NCBI GenBank assembly: GCA_964558295.1
Contig: CAZLDQ010000041.1
Coordinates: 1-33,682, forward strand
Source: JBDKTH01 sp964558295
Lineage (GTDB): Bacteria > Planctomycetota > Planctomycetia > Pirellulales > Thermoguttaceae
Length of the DNA: 33,682 nucleotides
Reading direction: 5' to 3'
How positions within the stretch are numbered: the first letter of the stretch is position 1; each line of letters starts with the position of its first letter. This document shows positions 1 to 8,428 of the stretch, in pieces. The notes beneath the pieces are model-generated. The model was not told where the DNA came from. It did no database searches and worked only from the letters and a program-made list of their open reading frames with translations. Position numbers and translations under genes: made by a program.

Positions 1-1323
1 AAGAACCCGAACGAGGAACTCGTGGAAATCAACGTGCGTGAGAGTTGCTTCTATCCCGACCGGCCGGGCTGCAACTACATCACCGTGCGCGGATTCCGCA
101 TGTGCCATGCCGCCACGCAGTGGGCCGCCCCCACGGCCGAACAGATCGGACTGATCGGCACCCACTGGAGCAAGGGATGGATTATCGAAGACAACCACAT
201 CAGCGACTCCAAATGCTCCGGGATCACTCTGGGGAAGGATCGGGCCACGGGGCACAACGTCTGGTCCAACGATCCGAGCAAAGACGGCGCCACGCACTAC
301 AATGAGGTGATCGAGCGGGCTCTCGGCGCCGGCTGGTCGCGGGAGCGGATCGGTTCGCATGTCGTGCGCAACAACACGATCCACGACTGCGAGCAGACCG
401 GCATCTGCGGCAGCCTGGGGGCGGTCTTCAGCCAAATTACCGGCAACCACATTTACAACATCTGGACCAAACGGCAGTTCACCGGCGCGGAGATGGGCGG
501 GATCAAACTCCATGCGGCCATCGACGTGCTCATTCAGCACAACCGCATCCACAACGCCGGACGCGGACTCTGGATGGACTGGATGGCTCAGGGGACCCGC
601 ATTAGCGGCAATCTACTCTACGACAACACGACCGACGACCTGTTTGTCGAAGTGGACCACGGCCCGTTCTTAGTCGACAATAATGTCTTCCTCTCTCCGC
701 TAAGCCTCCGCGACTGGTCCGAGGGGGGGGCCTTCGTCCACAACCTGCTAGCCGGGCGGATCGAGATCCGGCAGGAATTGCAACGGGTTACGCCCTACCA
801 CCAGCCACACTCCACGGCGCTGGCCGGATTGAGCAACATCCACGGAGGCGACCACCGCTTCTACAACAATGTCTTCGTGGGCGATGGCAAGCTTGAACTG
901 CTTCCGGCCAAAGGCAAGTCGGGTTGGCACGCCGTTGGATACGGCCTTGCGGTATACGACGCGTGCGAATTTCCCTTGAAGGCCGGTGGCAACGTGTATT
1001 ACCGTGGTGCACGCCCCTGGGCCAAGGAGGTCGATCCACTCGTCGTTTCGGATGTCGACCCCAAGCCCGAGATTGTCGTAGAACGGAACCACGTTCGGCT
1101 GCTTTTGACGTTGGGTCCGGCATTGCCCTGTGCAACGACGGTACTGGTAACCACTCCACTCCTGGAAAAGGCCCGAGTCCCAGGCCTCCCCTATGAGAAT
1201 GCCGATGGTTCTCCGCTGCGCATCGACCGGGACTATTTGGGTCACCGTCGCGATTTGACCAAGCCCTCGCCCGGTCCCTTCGAAGCTCCCGGCACCGGTC
1301 GGACGACGCTCACGGTGTGGTAG
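1..1323 (+). CDS. Right-handed parallel beta-helix protein (5' end outside window)
   Basis: The reading frame is open from base 1, so this is the C-terminal part (about 440 residues) of a larger protein; the in-frame GTG at 22 is unlikely to be the real start. The sequence shows successive short beta-strand rungs rich in Asn and Gly (such as IIEDNHISDSKCSGITLG, VVRNNTIHDCEQTGICG and VLIQHNRIHNAGRGLWMD), the pattern of PbH1 repeats in pectate-lyase-like folds. The last 110 residues or so leave the helix and look like a beta-rich C-terminal cap. Proteins of this kind in Planctomycetota are usually secreted and act on, or bind, polysaccharides. A glycoside hydrolase such as GH141 is possible, but I cannot assign a catalytic residue. 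The next gene downstream is a broken glycosidase-like ORF. Confidence 0.8.
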   Translation, partial: KNPNEELVEINVRESCFYPDRPGCNYITVRGFRMCHAATQWAAPTAEQIGLIGTHWSKGWIIEDNHISDSKCSGITLGKDRATGHNVWSNDPSKDGATHYNEVIERALGAGWSRERIGSHVVRNNTIHDCEQTGICGSLGAVFSQITGNHIYNIWTKRQFTGAEMGGIKLHAAIDVLIQHNRIHNAGRGLWMDWMAQGTRISGNLLYDNTTDDLFVEVDHGPFLVDNNVFLSPLSLRDWSEGGAFVHNLLAGRIEIRQELQRVTPYHQPHSTALAGLSNIHGGDHRFYNNVFVGDGKLELLPAKGKSGWHAVGYGLAVYDACEFPLKAGGNVYYRGARPWAKEVDPLVVSDVDPKPEIVVERNHVRLLLTLGPALPCATTVLVTTPLLEKARVPGLPYENADGSPLRIDRDYLGHRRDLTKPSPGPFEAPGTGRTTLTVW

Positions 1324-1619
1324 CCGGCCCGTTTGGGCGGGGGGCAATGCCAAACGTGTTGGCGCTGGGCAAACACTGTTACCCCACACCTTGCTGGCCG
1401 AGGCCATCGGGCGGTCCTCGAAGCGCGGCGACCGCTTGAAGTGAGCGGCGAGTTCCAGCCGTTCGGTAAGTTGTCTGAGCCGGGAGCCCGTGGCTAACCT
1501 CTGCGTGTGATAAGAGTCCTTTGACGATCTGTCAGTATCCGGTTTCGTTTGATTCTTAATACGTTGGGCATTCTTTCATTTGCCGTGGAAGCCAGACTCC
1601 TGAACTGTCAGGACGACAG
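1324..1619. other. Intergenic region with no supported gene
   Basis: About 296 bases lie between the beta-helix gene and the broken glycosidase ORF. Short open stretches exist, but none has a ribosome-binding site with a recognisable product. A GGA-rich site (AGGACGAC) lies just before the ATG at 1620. I see no terminator with a U-tract. Confidence 0.4.
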
Positions 1620-2272
1620 ATGGCATCGCCTGCATCCGGCGAAAAGACCGCAGTCCAACAGCCTTCACTGGTTGTGACGCCCAACGAGTTCGAAGGGACC
1701 GACGTGGAGCGAATCAACCGGGCGATTGAAGTCGCCACCGAGTCAGGCCGCCGGACGGTGATTCCACACTTCAACATCCGGGGCACCGAGCGGCGCGACG
1801 TCTGGCTGATCGACTCAGCCATCCTCTTGCGAAGCAATACCACGCTGAAGTTGGACAATTCCCGGATCAGACTCTCCGACCGCTGCCGCGACAACCTGAT
1901 GCGCAGCGTCAACCGCGGCCTAGGAATCGCCCACATCCGACCGATGGAGAATATCCATATCCGCGGGATCTCGCCCTTGGGGGACACCCGGCGGGTGATT
2001 ATCAACAACGTCATCAGCCGTGCAGAGCATACGATCCGGATCGGCGGTTCGTTGTGCGACGCGATCATCCACAACGTCGTGCGCTACGATCGGGGCGGTG
2101 AGGCGGTGACGATTGCCTCAGGCCCGAACATGTGCGCGATGTGCGACTGAGCAATATTCGCGTGACGTCGGAAAACACGGAAAAACCGCCCCGGTGCTTG
2201 CCGGTTGAGGTCATTGTTTTTGGCAGTCTGCCCTGGCATTATAAGGATTTGGCGATTTTTTCCGTTTTGTGA
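1620..2272 (+). pseudogene. Frameshifted, probably internally deleted pectate-lyase/GH28-like gene
   Basis: The frame from ATG 1620 runs to a stop at 2150 and ends abruptly (GPNMCAMCD). If the frame is shifted near 2115-2125, translation continues as PEHVRDVRLSNIRVTSEN and ends at TGA 2270-2272. That continuation fits the preceding beta-helix rungs (IINNVISRAEHTIRIGGS, then IHNVVRYDRGGEAVTIASG), so one frameshift has probably broken the gene. The N-terminal part (EGTDVERINRAIEVATESG) is the usual start of the pectate-lyase superfamily fold. The ORF passes directly from the first rungs (MENIHIRG) to late rungs (VIINNVIS). With both segments it is only about 215 residues, where such enzymes normally have over 400, so an internal deletion is also likely. 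No signal peptide is visible. A sequencing error could explain the frameshift but not the missing middle. Confidence 0.65.
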
Positions 2273-2362
2273 TACCTCAATCGCCGGGCTCAAACGACTA
2301 TTCTACACTAGGGTCTTGAAGGTCGTTTTTCCTCGCGGGGTGGCTTGGGAAGTGCTCCTGGT

Positions 2363-2920
2363 ATGAAGTGCAGTCGTTTCAACTCGAATCTTGATTCCGG
2401 TTGGCGGGACGAGGAGTTTGTACGGCTGTATACCGAAAACAGGGGAAGACTCCTCGCCTATATTGGCACCCTGATTCCACACTGGCATGACGCCGAAGAG
2501 GTATTGCAGCAGACGTTTCTCGCACTTCAGGAACAACTCGACGCGAGGGAGCCGCCCCACGACTTCTTTCGTTGGGCGTGCGGCGTGGCCCGTCACAAGG
2601 TGATCGACTACCGCCGGCGGCAACGGCGTTGGCGGCAAGTCTTTAGCGAGGTAGCCCTGCAGAAGCTTTCCGAGACGCACATGGCCTGCAGCGACTTGAT
2701 CGAACGGCGGCGGTTGGCCATGCGACAGTGTGTTGCCAAGTTGCCGCCCAGCGATCGGCGGGTCATCGAGCATTACTATCTCCAGGGACAGACAACTGCA
2801 GCCGAGGTGGCGGCAGAGTTGGGGCGATCGAAAAACACGGTTCTCAAGGCTCTGATTCGTATCCGCAAGTTGCTGCGGCTCTGCGTCGATCGGACCGTCG
2901 CGTTGGAGGATCGAAAATGA
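2363..2920 (+). CDS. ECF RNA polymerase sigma factor (cassette A)
   Basis: This 185-residue protein has the two-domain ECF layout. Region 2 (about residues 15-80) contains the core-binding helix LIPHWHDAEEVLQQTFLAL and the segment FFRWACGVARHKVIDYRRR. Region 4 (about 125-180) contains the helix-turn-helix LPPSDRRVIEHYYLQG followed by AAEVAAELGRSKNTVLKAL. It resembles the sigma-70 family typical of Rhodopirellula and Verrucomicrobium (TIGR02989, from memory). I chose ATG 2363; an in-frame TTG at 2345 would add six residues. The stop overlaps the start of the FecR-type gene (ATGA at 2917-2920), so the two are likely translated together and the FecR protein is the natural candidate for its regulator. 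No conserved -35/-10 motif could be identified upstream. Confidence 0.93.
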   Translation: MKCSRFNSNLDSGWRDEEFVRLYTENRGRLLAYIGTLIPHWHDAEEVLQQTFLALQEQLDAREPPHDFFRWACGVARHKVIDYRRRQRRWRQVFSEVALQKLSETHMACSDLIERRRLAMRQCVAKLPPSDRRVIEHYYLQGQTTAAEVAAELGRSKNTVLKALIRIRKLLRLCVDRTVALEDRK

Positions 2921-4659
2921 CCGTCCCACAAGAATTGGCCGAAGAACTAACGGAATTGATGGTTCTGTACTTCGACGGCACGACGACCGACGTGCAGTTT
3001 GCCCGGCTACAGCATCTGTTGGAAACGAGTGAGGAAGCGCGGCGGTTATTCGTGTTGGGCCAGGCCGATTGCGTCCACCTTCGTCTGTCCCGCGACTTGT
3101 TGGAAGAGATTGCGTGGCTGGAGATGGAAGACTCGTCCGAGATGGACGCAGGGCTGTTCGACGAAGAAGAAATCTACCACGTCCCCCAACATTCACGGCC
3201 TGAGTCGGCCGTTGAGTCCTCGCTGCGTGGGGGGCCGAATACAGACGACGGGGCGGGCGAGGATCGGCCCCATCCGCTGCGGGGCTGGCTTCGAGCCCAT
3301 CCCTTCATGGCGGCCGATTTGTCGATCGTGCTGTTGATTGTTCTGCTCCTCTGCCTGACGCCGGCCCCACGGATCGCACCGGCCACGATTCCACCGGGCA
3401 CGATCTTGGCCGGGGAGATCACCGGAGCGGCCAACTGCCGCTGGGCCGATGGCTGCACGCCGTCGAATGTCGAGGACCAGGTATTCATTGGCCAGCAGTT
3501 TGCGCTGGAGGCCGGCTTGTTGGAAATCACCTACACCACAGGCGCCAAGGTGATTCTGCAGGGACCGGCGACGTATCAGGTCAATTCGGTCAACAGTGGT
3601 TGCCTCTCGTTCGGCAAACTGACGGGCACAGTCACCGCGGCTAGCGCGAAAGGGTTCACGGTTCGTACGCCGACCGCCACGGTCATCGACGTAGGAACGG
3701 AATTCGGGGTCGAAGTGGGGAAGACGGGCGAGACGACGTCCCACGTCTTCCGCGGCGCGATCAACCTAGTGACGATGAGCGCCCGGGGCGAGTCGACGGG
3801 CTTTATTCTGTCGCAAAACGCTTCGGCCCGGGTGGAGCGAAGCCCGGAGTATCACGACGATCCGATCGTGGTGCCCTGCGGCAGCGCGAAGCCGGATCTG
3901 TTCGTGCGTGCGGAGCAGTTGTTGCCGTTTCTCCGCTGGCAAAGCCTGAAGGAAACGCTTCGCCGCAAGCCGAAGATGTTGGCCTACTACGATTTCCAGC
4001 AAAAGAACGGCTCACCGATCTTGCTGGCCAACGTCGGCCCGGAGGGAGGCAGTACGCTGGATGGAACGATCAAGCATGCCACGTGGTGTGACGGGCCGGT
4101 ACTGGGCCGCCGCGCGTTGGAGTTTTCCAGCCCCTCCGATTATGTGTGGTTGAACGTGGCCAAAGCGACGGAAAGCCTTTCGCTAGCTGCTTGGATTTAC
4201 GTGGACTCGCTGGAAAGCGACTTATCGGGCTTGCTGATGAGCGAGAGTGTCAACCGGCCGGGGCAAGTCTACTGGGGAATCTTGCGCGACGGGAGCGTTG
4301 TTTGCGAGATCCAGGGGCTTCAGGCCATTGGGCAACCACGGATTCAATCGGGGCCGTTGATCGATCCCGAATCGCTGCGGCGATGGACGCATCTGGCCGT
4401 GTGCTACGACCACCGGGCGCAACAGGTCTGCTTCTATCGGAACGGCCAGTTGGTCAATGCGGTGGCTGTCACCGCCAATCCAAAACTTGCGATCCAGATC
4501 GGCCCGGCGACGATCGGCCGGTGGCGCGACGATAAGGCGATGGTTGACGGGGGGCCGCGAAGTTTCCGGGGCCGGATCGGCGAATTGGCGATTCTCGGTG
4601 ACGCAATGTCGCCTGAGGAAGTCCGCCGGATGTTCGCGGCAGGGGCTGCGGGAGACTGA
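2917..4659 (+). CDS. FecR-domain membrane protein with C-terminal LamG domain (cassette A; candidate sigma regulator)
   Basis: The product has 580 residues. Residues 1-70 form a small helical region of the type found in FecR-linked planctomycete proteins (LMVLYFDGTTTDVQFARLQ). One membrane span lies at about 131-150. A short linker carries the C-R-W-A-D-G motif (about 174-179). The FecR-like beta domain is at about 187-320 (LEAGLLEITYTTGAKVILQG, FTVRTPTATVIDVGTEFGV). A LamG/concanavalin-like domain fills about 354-575 (MLAYYDFQ, VLGRRALEFSSPSDYVWL, ESLSLAAWIYVD, GRIGELAILGDAMSPEEV). The topology implies a cytoplasmic N-terminus facing the sigma factor and a large envelope-exposed sensor, as in FecR-type signalling. 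Anti-sigma activity is inferred from position. LamG domains commonly bind carbohydrate or protein ligands. The start was chosen because ATG 2917 overlaps the sigma stop; the frame is open upstream, inside the sigma gene. Confidence 0.9.
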   Translation: MTVPQELAEELTELMVLYFDGTTTDVQFARLQHLLETSEEARRLFVLGQADCVHLRLSRDLLEEIAWLEMEDSSEMDAGLFDEEEIYHVPQHSRPESAVESSLRGGPNTDDGAGEDRPHPLRGWLRAHPFMAADLSIVLLIVLLLCLTPAPRIAPATIPPGTILAGEITGAANCRWADGCTPSNVEDQVFIGQQFALEAGLLEITYTTGAKVILQGPATYQVNSVNSGCLSFGKLTGTVTAASAKGFTVRTPTATVIDVGTEFGVEVGKTGETTSHVFRGAINLVTMSARGESTGFILSQNASARVERSPEYHDDPIVVPCGSAKPDLFVRAEQLLPFLRWQSLKETLRRKPKMLAYYDFQQKNGSPILLANVGPEGGSTLDGTIKHATWCDGPVLGRRALEFSSPSDYVWLNVAKATESLSLAAWIYVDSLESDLSGLLMSESVNRPGQVYWGILRDGSVVCEIQGLQAIGQPRIQSGPLIDPESLRRWTHLAVCYDHRAQQVCFYRNGQLVNAVAVTANPKLAIQIGPATIGRWRDDKAMVDGGPRSFRGRIGELAILGDAMSPEEVRRMFAAGAAGD

Positions 4660-4751
4660 GCTTCAGGAGAGGGCCAGGGGGACTGAACGTGGTCGGAATG
4701 GGAGAAGGGGTGTTTTGTGGATTCTTCCCCAACAAGAAAGCGGAGGCAATC

Positions 4752-5735
4752 ATGATCCTTAAATACCTCAGAAGAGGTTTCACCCTGGTTGAGCTTCTCG
4801 TGGTCATCGCCATCATCGGCCTCTTGATCGGGTTGCTCTTGCCGGCTGTCCAAGCCGCGCGCGAAGCGGCCCGGCGAAGCCAGTGCTCGAACCACATGAA
4901 GCAAATCGGGCTGGCACTGCACAACTATCACGACAGCAATAATGCCTTTCCGATCAACTACTGGTCCAATAATGTGGGCCGAAGCACTCACTTGGCTCGG
5001 ATGTTGCCCTATCTGGAGCAACGGGCACTCTACGACTGCATCGACTTCCGGATCAGTGACGCAGACGCCCGGCAAACGCTGGATGGGACGACCACGGGTA
5101 AGCCGATCCGGACGGTTCCGGTCCCCACCTTCCTTTGCCCCAGCGATCCACGCGTGACGGGCGGCTTGTCGCCCAACGGCGTGGCCTTCACGAACTACGT
5201 CCCATCCTGTGGTCCTACTCGCGGTTCCGACGCCGGCAATCCGAGTTGTGCATGCAACGCCACGCCCTGGTACAACTATTGGCAGTCGCTGGGGTATCCG
5301 GCGAAGTATCTGGACGATCCTACTGGGCCGTTTACGCGGAATATGAATTCCCAAGGCGTGCCCTATCTATGCCGGATGGCCGATGTGACCGACGGCCTGA
5401 GCAACACCATCTTTTTCGGCGAGGTCCGTGCCGGTTGTTCGACTCATCTGGATGCGTATGGTTGGTTCCGGGCTCACGGGACGGGGATGAATACGACGCT
5501 CTTTCCCATCAACTTTGATACCTGCCATGCCCAGGGCGAGGCGCTCGGCACGGGGATGGAATGCCACTACAATTGCACGTGGAATTCCGATCTCGCGTTT
5601 CGTTCGATGCACCCGGGCGGAGCGGGGTTCTTGCTGGGCGACGGCTCGGTCCACTTCTTTAGCGAAACGATCGACTTTGCCACCTATCAGTATCTCGGCG
5701 CGAAGGCCGACGGCCAAGCGATCACCATCCCGTAG
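4752..5735 (+). CDS. DUF1559 prepilin-like protein (cassette A)
   Basis: This 327-residue protein begins with a class III (type IV pilin-like) signal: a basic leader, the cleavage motif G9|F10-T-L-V-E, then a hydrophobic helix ending PAVQAAREAARRSQCSN. The body has the family's NYHD..N.FP segment, a CPSD motif and the C-terminal block HPGGAGFLLGDGSVHFF (about 287-303). Such proteins are cleaved by a prepilin peptidase and held in, or assembled from, the inner membrane; their molecular role in Planctomycetota is not settled. ATG 4752 is preceded by GGAGG at 4742-4746, which favours it over the upstream in-frame GTG 4689. It follows the FecR-LamG gene by 92 bases and precedes a lipoprotein gene by 38. 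Confidence 0.93.
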   Translation: MILKYLRRGFTLVELLVVIAIIGLLIGLLLPAVQAAREAARRSQCSNHMKQIGLALHNYHDSNNAFPINYWSNNVGRSTHLARMLPYLEQRALYDCIDFRISDADARQTLDGTTTGKPIRTVPVPTFLCPSDPRVTGGLSPNGVAFTNYVPSCGPTRGSDAGNPSCACNATPWYNYWQSLGYPAKYLDDPTGPFTRNMNSQGVPYLCRMADVTDGLSNTIFFGEVRAGCSTHLDAYGWFRAHGTGMNTTLFPINFDTCHAQGEALGTGMECHYNCTWNSDLAFRSMHPGGAGFLLGDGSVHFFSETIDFATYQYLGAKADGQAITIP

Positions 5736-5773
5736 TACCTTGCACTCCGACGACAGGACGATGGAATAGACCG

Positions 5774-6241
5774 ATGCGAAATCTGTGGACTGTAAGCGTG
5801 TGCCTGGCCGCAGTGTGTGTGCTCGCCCAAGGCTGCCGTGGAAAGGACGTCCCCGAGACGCTTCCCGTGAGCGGGACGGTGACCCTCGACGGAAAGCCGG
5901 TGGAAGGGGCCAGTGTGGGATTCTATCCGAAGTCGGGCGGCCGGCCAGCCATGGGGCGGACGGATGCCAACGGCCGTTACACGCTCTCGACCTTCGCCAG
6001 CCAGGACGGTGCCGTGCCCGGGCAGCACTCCGTCGTCGTTTCCAAGGTGGTGGTTCGCCGCCCAGCGGGAGCGAAGGCTGACGCCGAATCGGAAAGCGAC
6101 CAGATGGGCAATCCAGCCTTCGAACGAGCCCGGACCGAATACCTGATCCCGCAAAAGTATTCGATGCCCACGCAGTCCGGTCTGACAGCTGAAGTAAAGC
6201 CGGACTGCGGGCCGATCGATTTTGCGTTGAAGTCGAAGTAG
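5774..6241 (+). CDS. Small lipoprotein with carboxypeptidase-regulatory/transthyretin-like domain (cassette A)
   Basis: This 155-residue protein has a lipoprotein signal ending LAQG|C21. A single beta-sandwich domain of the carboxypeptidase regulatory type follows: VSGTVTLDGKPVEGASVGFYP, then GRTDANGRYTLSTF and GQHSVVV. After lipidation it would sit on an envelope membrane as a small adaptor or binding domain; no catalytic residues are expected. It lies 38 bases after the pilin gene and closes cassette A. The dispersed hairpin repeat at 6278-6304 begins 36 bases after its stop. Related lipoproteins occur in all four other cassettes. Confidence 0.88.
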   Translation: MRNLWTVSVCLAAVCVLAQGCRGKDVPETLPVSGTVTLDGKPVEGASVGFYPKSGGRPAMGRTDANGRYTLSTFASQDGAVPGQHSVVVSKVVVRRPAGAKADAESESDQMGNPAFERARTEYLIPQKYSMPTQSGLTAEVKPDCGPIDFALKSK

Positions 6242-6277
6242 CACGCTTGCGCTAATGGGTTTTGACGACCAGAATCT

Positions 6278-6304
6278 GTAGGGAACGCCCTCTGTGGCGT
6301 TCCG
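6278..6304 (+). repeat. Dispersed hairpin repeat, copy R1
   Basis: A perfect 8-bp stem, GGAACGCC (6282-6289) with GGCGTTCC (6296-6303), encloses the 6-base loop CTCTGT and is preceded by TGTAG. The same architecture recurs at 17985-18056 (two inverted copies) and at 32010-32036. It is the main identifiable element of the 311-base gap 6242-6552 after cassette A. It may also act as a transcription end, but no U-tract follows. Confidence 0.75.
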
Positions 6305-6552
6305 TCAAGTAGGTGTCGCGAGCTGAGCGGCACTTGTGCCCACGTGACATGTTCAATTGGCACACTCCTCTGGCACGACTTCCGTGCTCCCCCAATCATG
6401 ACTAATCTTGCTAGCCAGAACTCATCAGGTGGATGAGAACTGCGAGTCAAGGTTATGGGCCCCGAGTAGGCAGCAGAGGGGGCCATGGAATGGCGGTTCG
6501 GGAAACGCTAGAATGGCGGGATAGGAAGCGACCGTCGGGAAAGGAGCAGGGG

Positions 6553-8037
6553 ATGTCGCAGGGGTTTGATCCATATTACAAGTGGTTGGGGATTCCGCCA
6601 ACCGAGCAGCCGCCACATTATTATCGTCTGTTGGGAATCAGTCTGTTCGAGGCCGATCCCGATGTCATCACGTATGCGGCCGATCAGCGGATGGCCCATG
6701 TACGGACTTTTCAGACGGGAGAGCATTTGGCGCTGTCGCAGCAGTTGCTTAACGAAATTGCCGCTGCGCGGGTCGTACTGCTCAGTCCGGAGAGAAAAGC
6801 GGCCTACGATGAGCAACTCCGGCAGGCGTTTAGGCTCCGCCCTGTCGGGCCGGTTGTGCCGCCACCGCTGCCGGGAATCGTTGCCGCGGTGCCGGAGGTG
6901 ACGCCGGTGATTGCCACAAGTTCGGCGGGAGCAGGTGGCGTGCGTCGTCGGAACGGCTCGCGTGATATGCTGGTGGGCGTGGCCGTCGTGTTGCTGGTGG
7001 GGGGTGGAATGATCGCGGCCATTCTGAGCGGGGCGGTTCCGCTCGGCAAGCCGAACGGCGAGAGGACAAGTCGGAAGATGGCCCAAGTGCAGCCGGTCGA
7101 AGAGCCGGTGGCGGAAGCCGAGGCCGCGCCGAAGCAGGAACGGGAACAAACGCCGAAACCAGCAATGCAGCTCCGCGCCCGGGTGCGAGACATTCCAGCC
7201 CCACGCGACGAGGACGATACGCTCGGCGATCTGAGGATGCGGCCAAGTGACGACGACAAGACGCCGGCAGAGGAGGTTCGGGCGAAAACGGTGCCGGCCG
7301 GAACGGTGCCGCCGCCCGGTCCACGCAATCTGTCAGACCTGATGAACGCGCCGGGTGGGACGGACACGCGGGGGCCGATAAAGATCACCTTTCCCTCGGG
7401 AAAGGTTCTGGCCGGCCACATGTTCCTCACAGATGCCGTCTACCACCAGGGCAAGCATATGACGGTCACCCTCGAATATCCGAACCATGCGCCCTGGGCG
7501 TCGATCAGTCACGACAAGGGGATTCTGAATGGGATCACGGTTGCCCGCTACGAACATGGTGCCCCAATGTTCCAGGCAACCTATGCCGACGGAAAACGGG
7601 ACGGAGTGCTCCAGTTCTGGACTCCCGAGGGCCAGAAAAAGATTTGGGGACAGTACAACAAAGGACGTTCGTACGGTTTTGGCTGCCTGTTCCGAAACGA
7701 CCAGCCCTATCTGGTCTTGGAATGTGTGGCCGACCAGATCGAGGCAGTCCATCTCATTGCGCACGGAAAGCTTCAGAAGACGTTTTCCGGCGAGTCGCAA
7801 GCCCGGACTGACGCGACGGTCAAAGCGGCACTTGAAGAGTTTGAAGAGATCGACACGCAGCTCAAGCAAGCCGAGGCCGACTTCCGTGAAGCTGCCAGAG
7901 AAGAGATGGAGAAGCTGCGGCAACAACTCGTCTCCAAGCTGAATCACAAGAAACGCGAGGCGATCCAGTCGCGAATCAACCAGCGGGCCGTGGAACGGCA
8001 AAAGGCCATCGAACGAGCCGCCCGCGGGCCACGGTAA
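6553..8037 (+). CDS. Membrane-anchored protein with degenerate J-like domain and MORN-like repeats
   Basis: The product has 494 residues. Residues about 23-90 resemble a J domain (HYYRLLGISLFEADPDVIT ... LLNEIAAARVVLLSPERKAAYDEQLR), but the Hsp70-stimulating His-Pro-Asp loop is absent: that stretch reads RTFQTGEHLALSQQ. A Pro-rich linker precedes one membrane span (about 138-160). After a charged, low-complexity linker comes a region with MORN-like rungs (GILNGITVARYEHGAPMFQATYADGKRDGVLQFWTPEG). The last 95 residues or so are a charged coiled coil (EEFEEIDTQLKQAEADFREAAREE). ATG 6553 follows AAGGAG at 6541-6546. Two Hsp70 genes lie a few kilobases downstream on the other strand, so a membrane-associated chaperone role is possible, though classical J activity is unlikely without HPD. 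Confidence 0.75.
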   Translation: MSQGFDPYYKWLGIPPTEQPPHYYRLLGISLFEADPDVITYAADQRMAHVRTFQTGEHLALSQQLLNEIAAARVVLLSPERKAAYDEQLRQAFRLRPVGPVVPPPLPGIVAAVPEVTPVIATSSAGAGGVRRRNGSRDMLVGVAVVLLVGGGMIAAILSGAVPLGKPNGERTSRKMAQVQPVEEPVAEAEAAPKQEREQTPKPAMQLRARVRDIPAPRDEDDTLGDLRMRPSDDDKTPAEEVRAKTVPAGTVPPPGPRNLSDLMNAPGGTDTRGPIKITFPSGKVLAGHMFLTDAVYHQGKHMTVTLEYPNHAPWASISHDKGILNGITVARYEHGAPMFQATYADGKRDGVLQFWTPEGQKKIWGQYNKGRSYGFGCLFRNDQPYLVLECVADQIEAVHLIAHGKLQKTFSGESQARTDATVKAALEEFEEIDTQLKQAEADFREAAREEMEKLRQQLVSKLNHKKREAIQSRINQRAVERQKAIERAARGPR

Positions 8038-8058
8038 ACAAGGGATCAAGGAAGGATT

Positions 8059-8376
8059 GTGACGCATCGAAGCGAGTTGTTCGAACCGGTTGCCGTGGCT
8101 CAGCGTTTGGGACGCCTGCTTGGTCAGAACAGCCGAGCGGCCGGCCTGTTTCACACCGAGATTCAAACGGCCCCCGACGGCCGAGCCGTCTTGCTTTGGA
8201 AGAAGGTCAACGCGTGGCGTGACTGGGCCGCCTTGAGCGAAGGATGTTATCTGCTGTGCCGCAACGTCACCGACTGGAGCGACGAGGATTTATGGAAGGC
8301 CTACATCCAACTGACCAAAGCCGAGGTTGCATTCCGCAAACGGCACTATGCTGACTCTCGCACAAGAAAACTCTGA
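8059..8376 (+). pseudogene. IS4/IS1634-type transposase remnant
   Basis: The 105-residue ORF contains DGRAVLLWKKVNAWRDWAALSEGCYLL and DWSDEDLWKAYIQLTKAEVAFR. From memory these are hallmarks of the C-terminal part of IS1634/IS4-family DDE transposases, where the text normally continues with RIHKSDL and a further 100 residues or so. Here it degenerates into KRHYADSRTRKL and stops. The N-terminal catalytic part is missing too. The ORF has a serviceable ribosome site (AAGGAAGG) before GTG 8059 and sits 21 bases after the J-like gene, so it may still be translated. I see no inverted terminal repeats around it. Confidence 0.65.
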
Positions 8377-8428
8377 TTTGAGGAGAGGTAAACCTGCACC
8401 CAGCTTACAATTGGAGACTGCCCTGATC

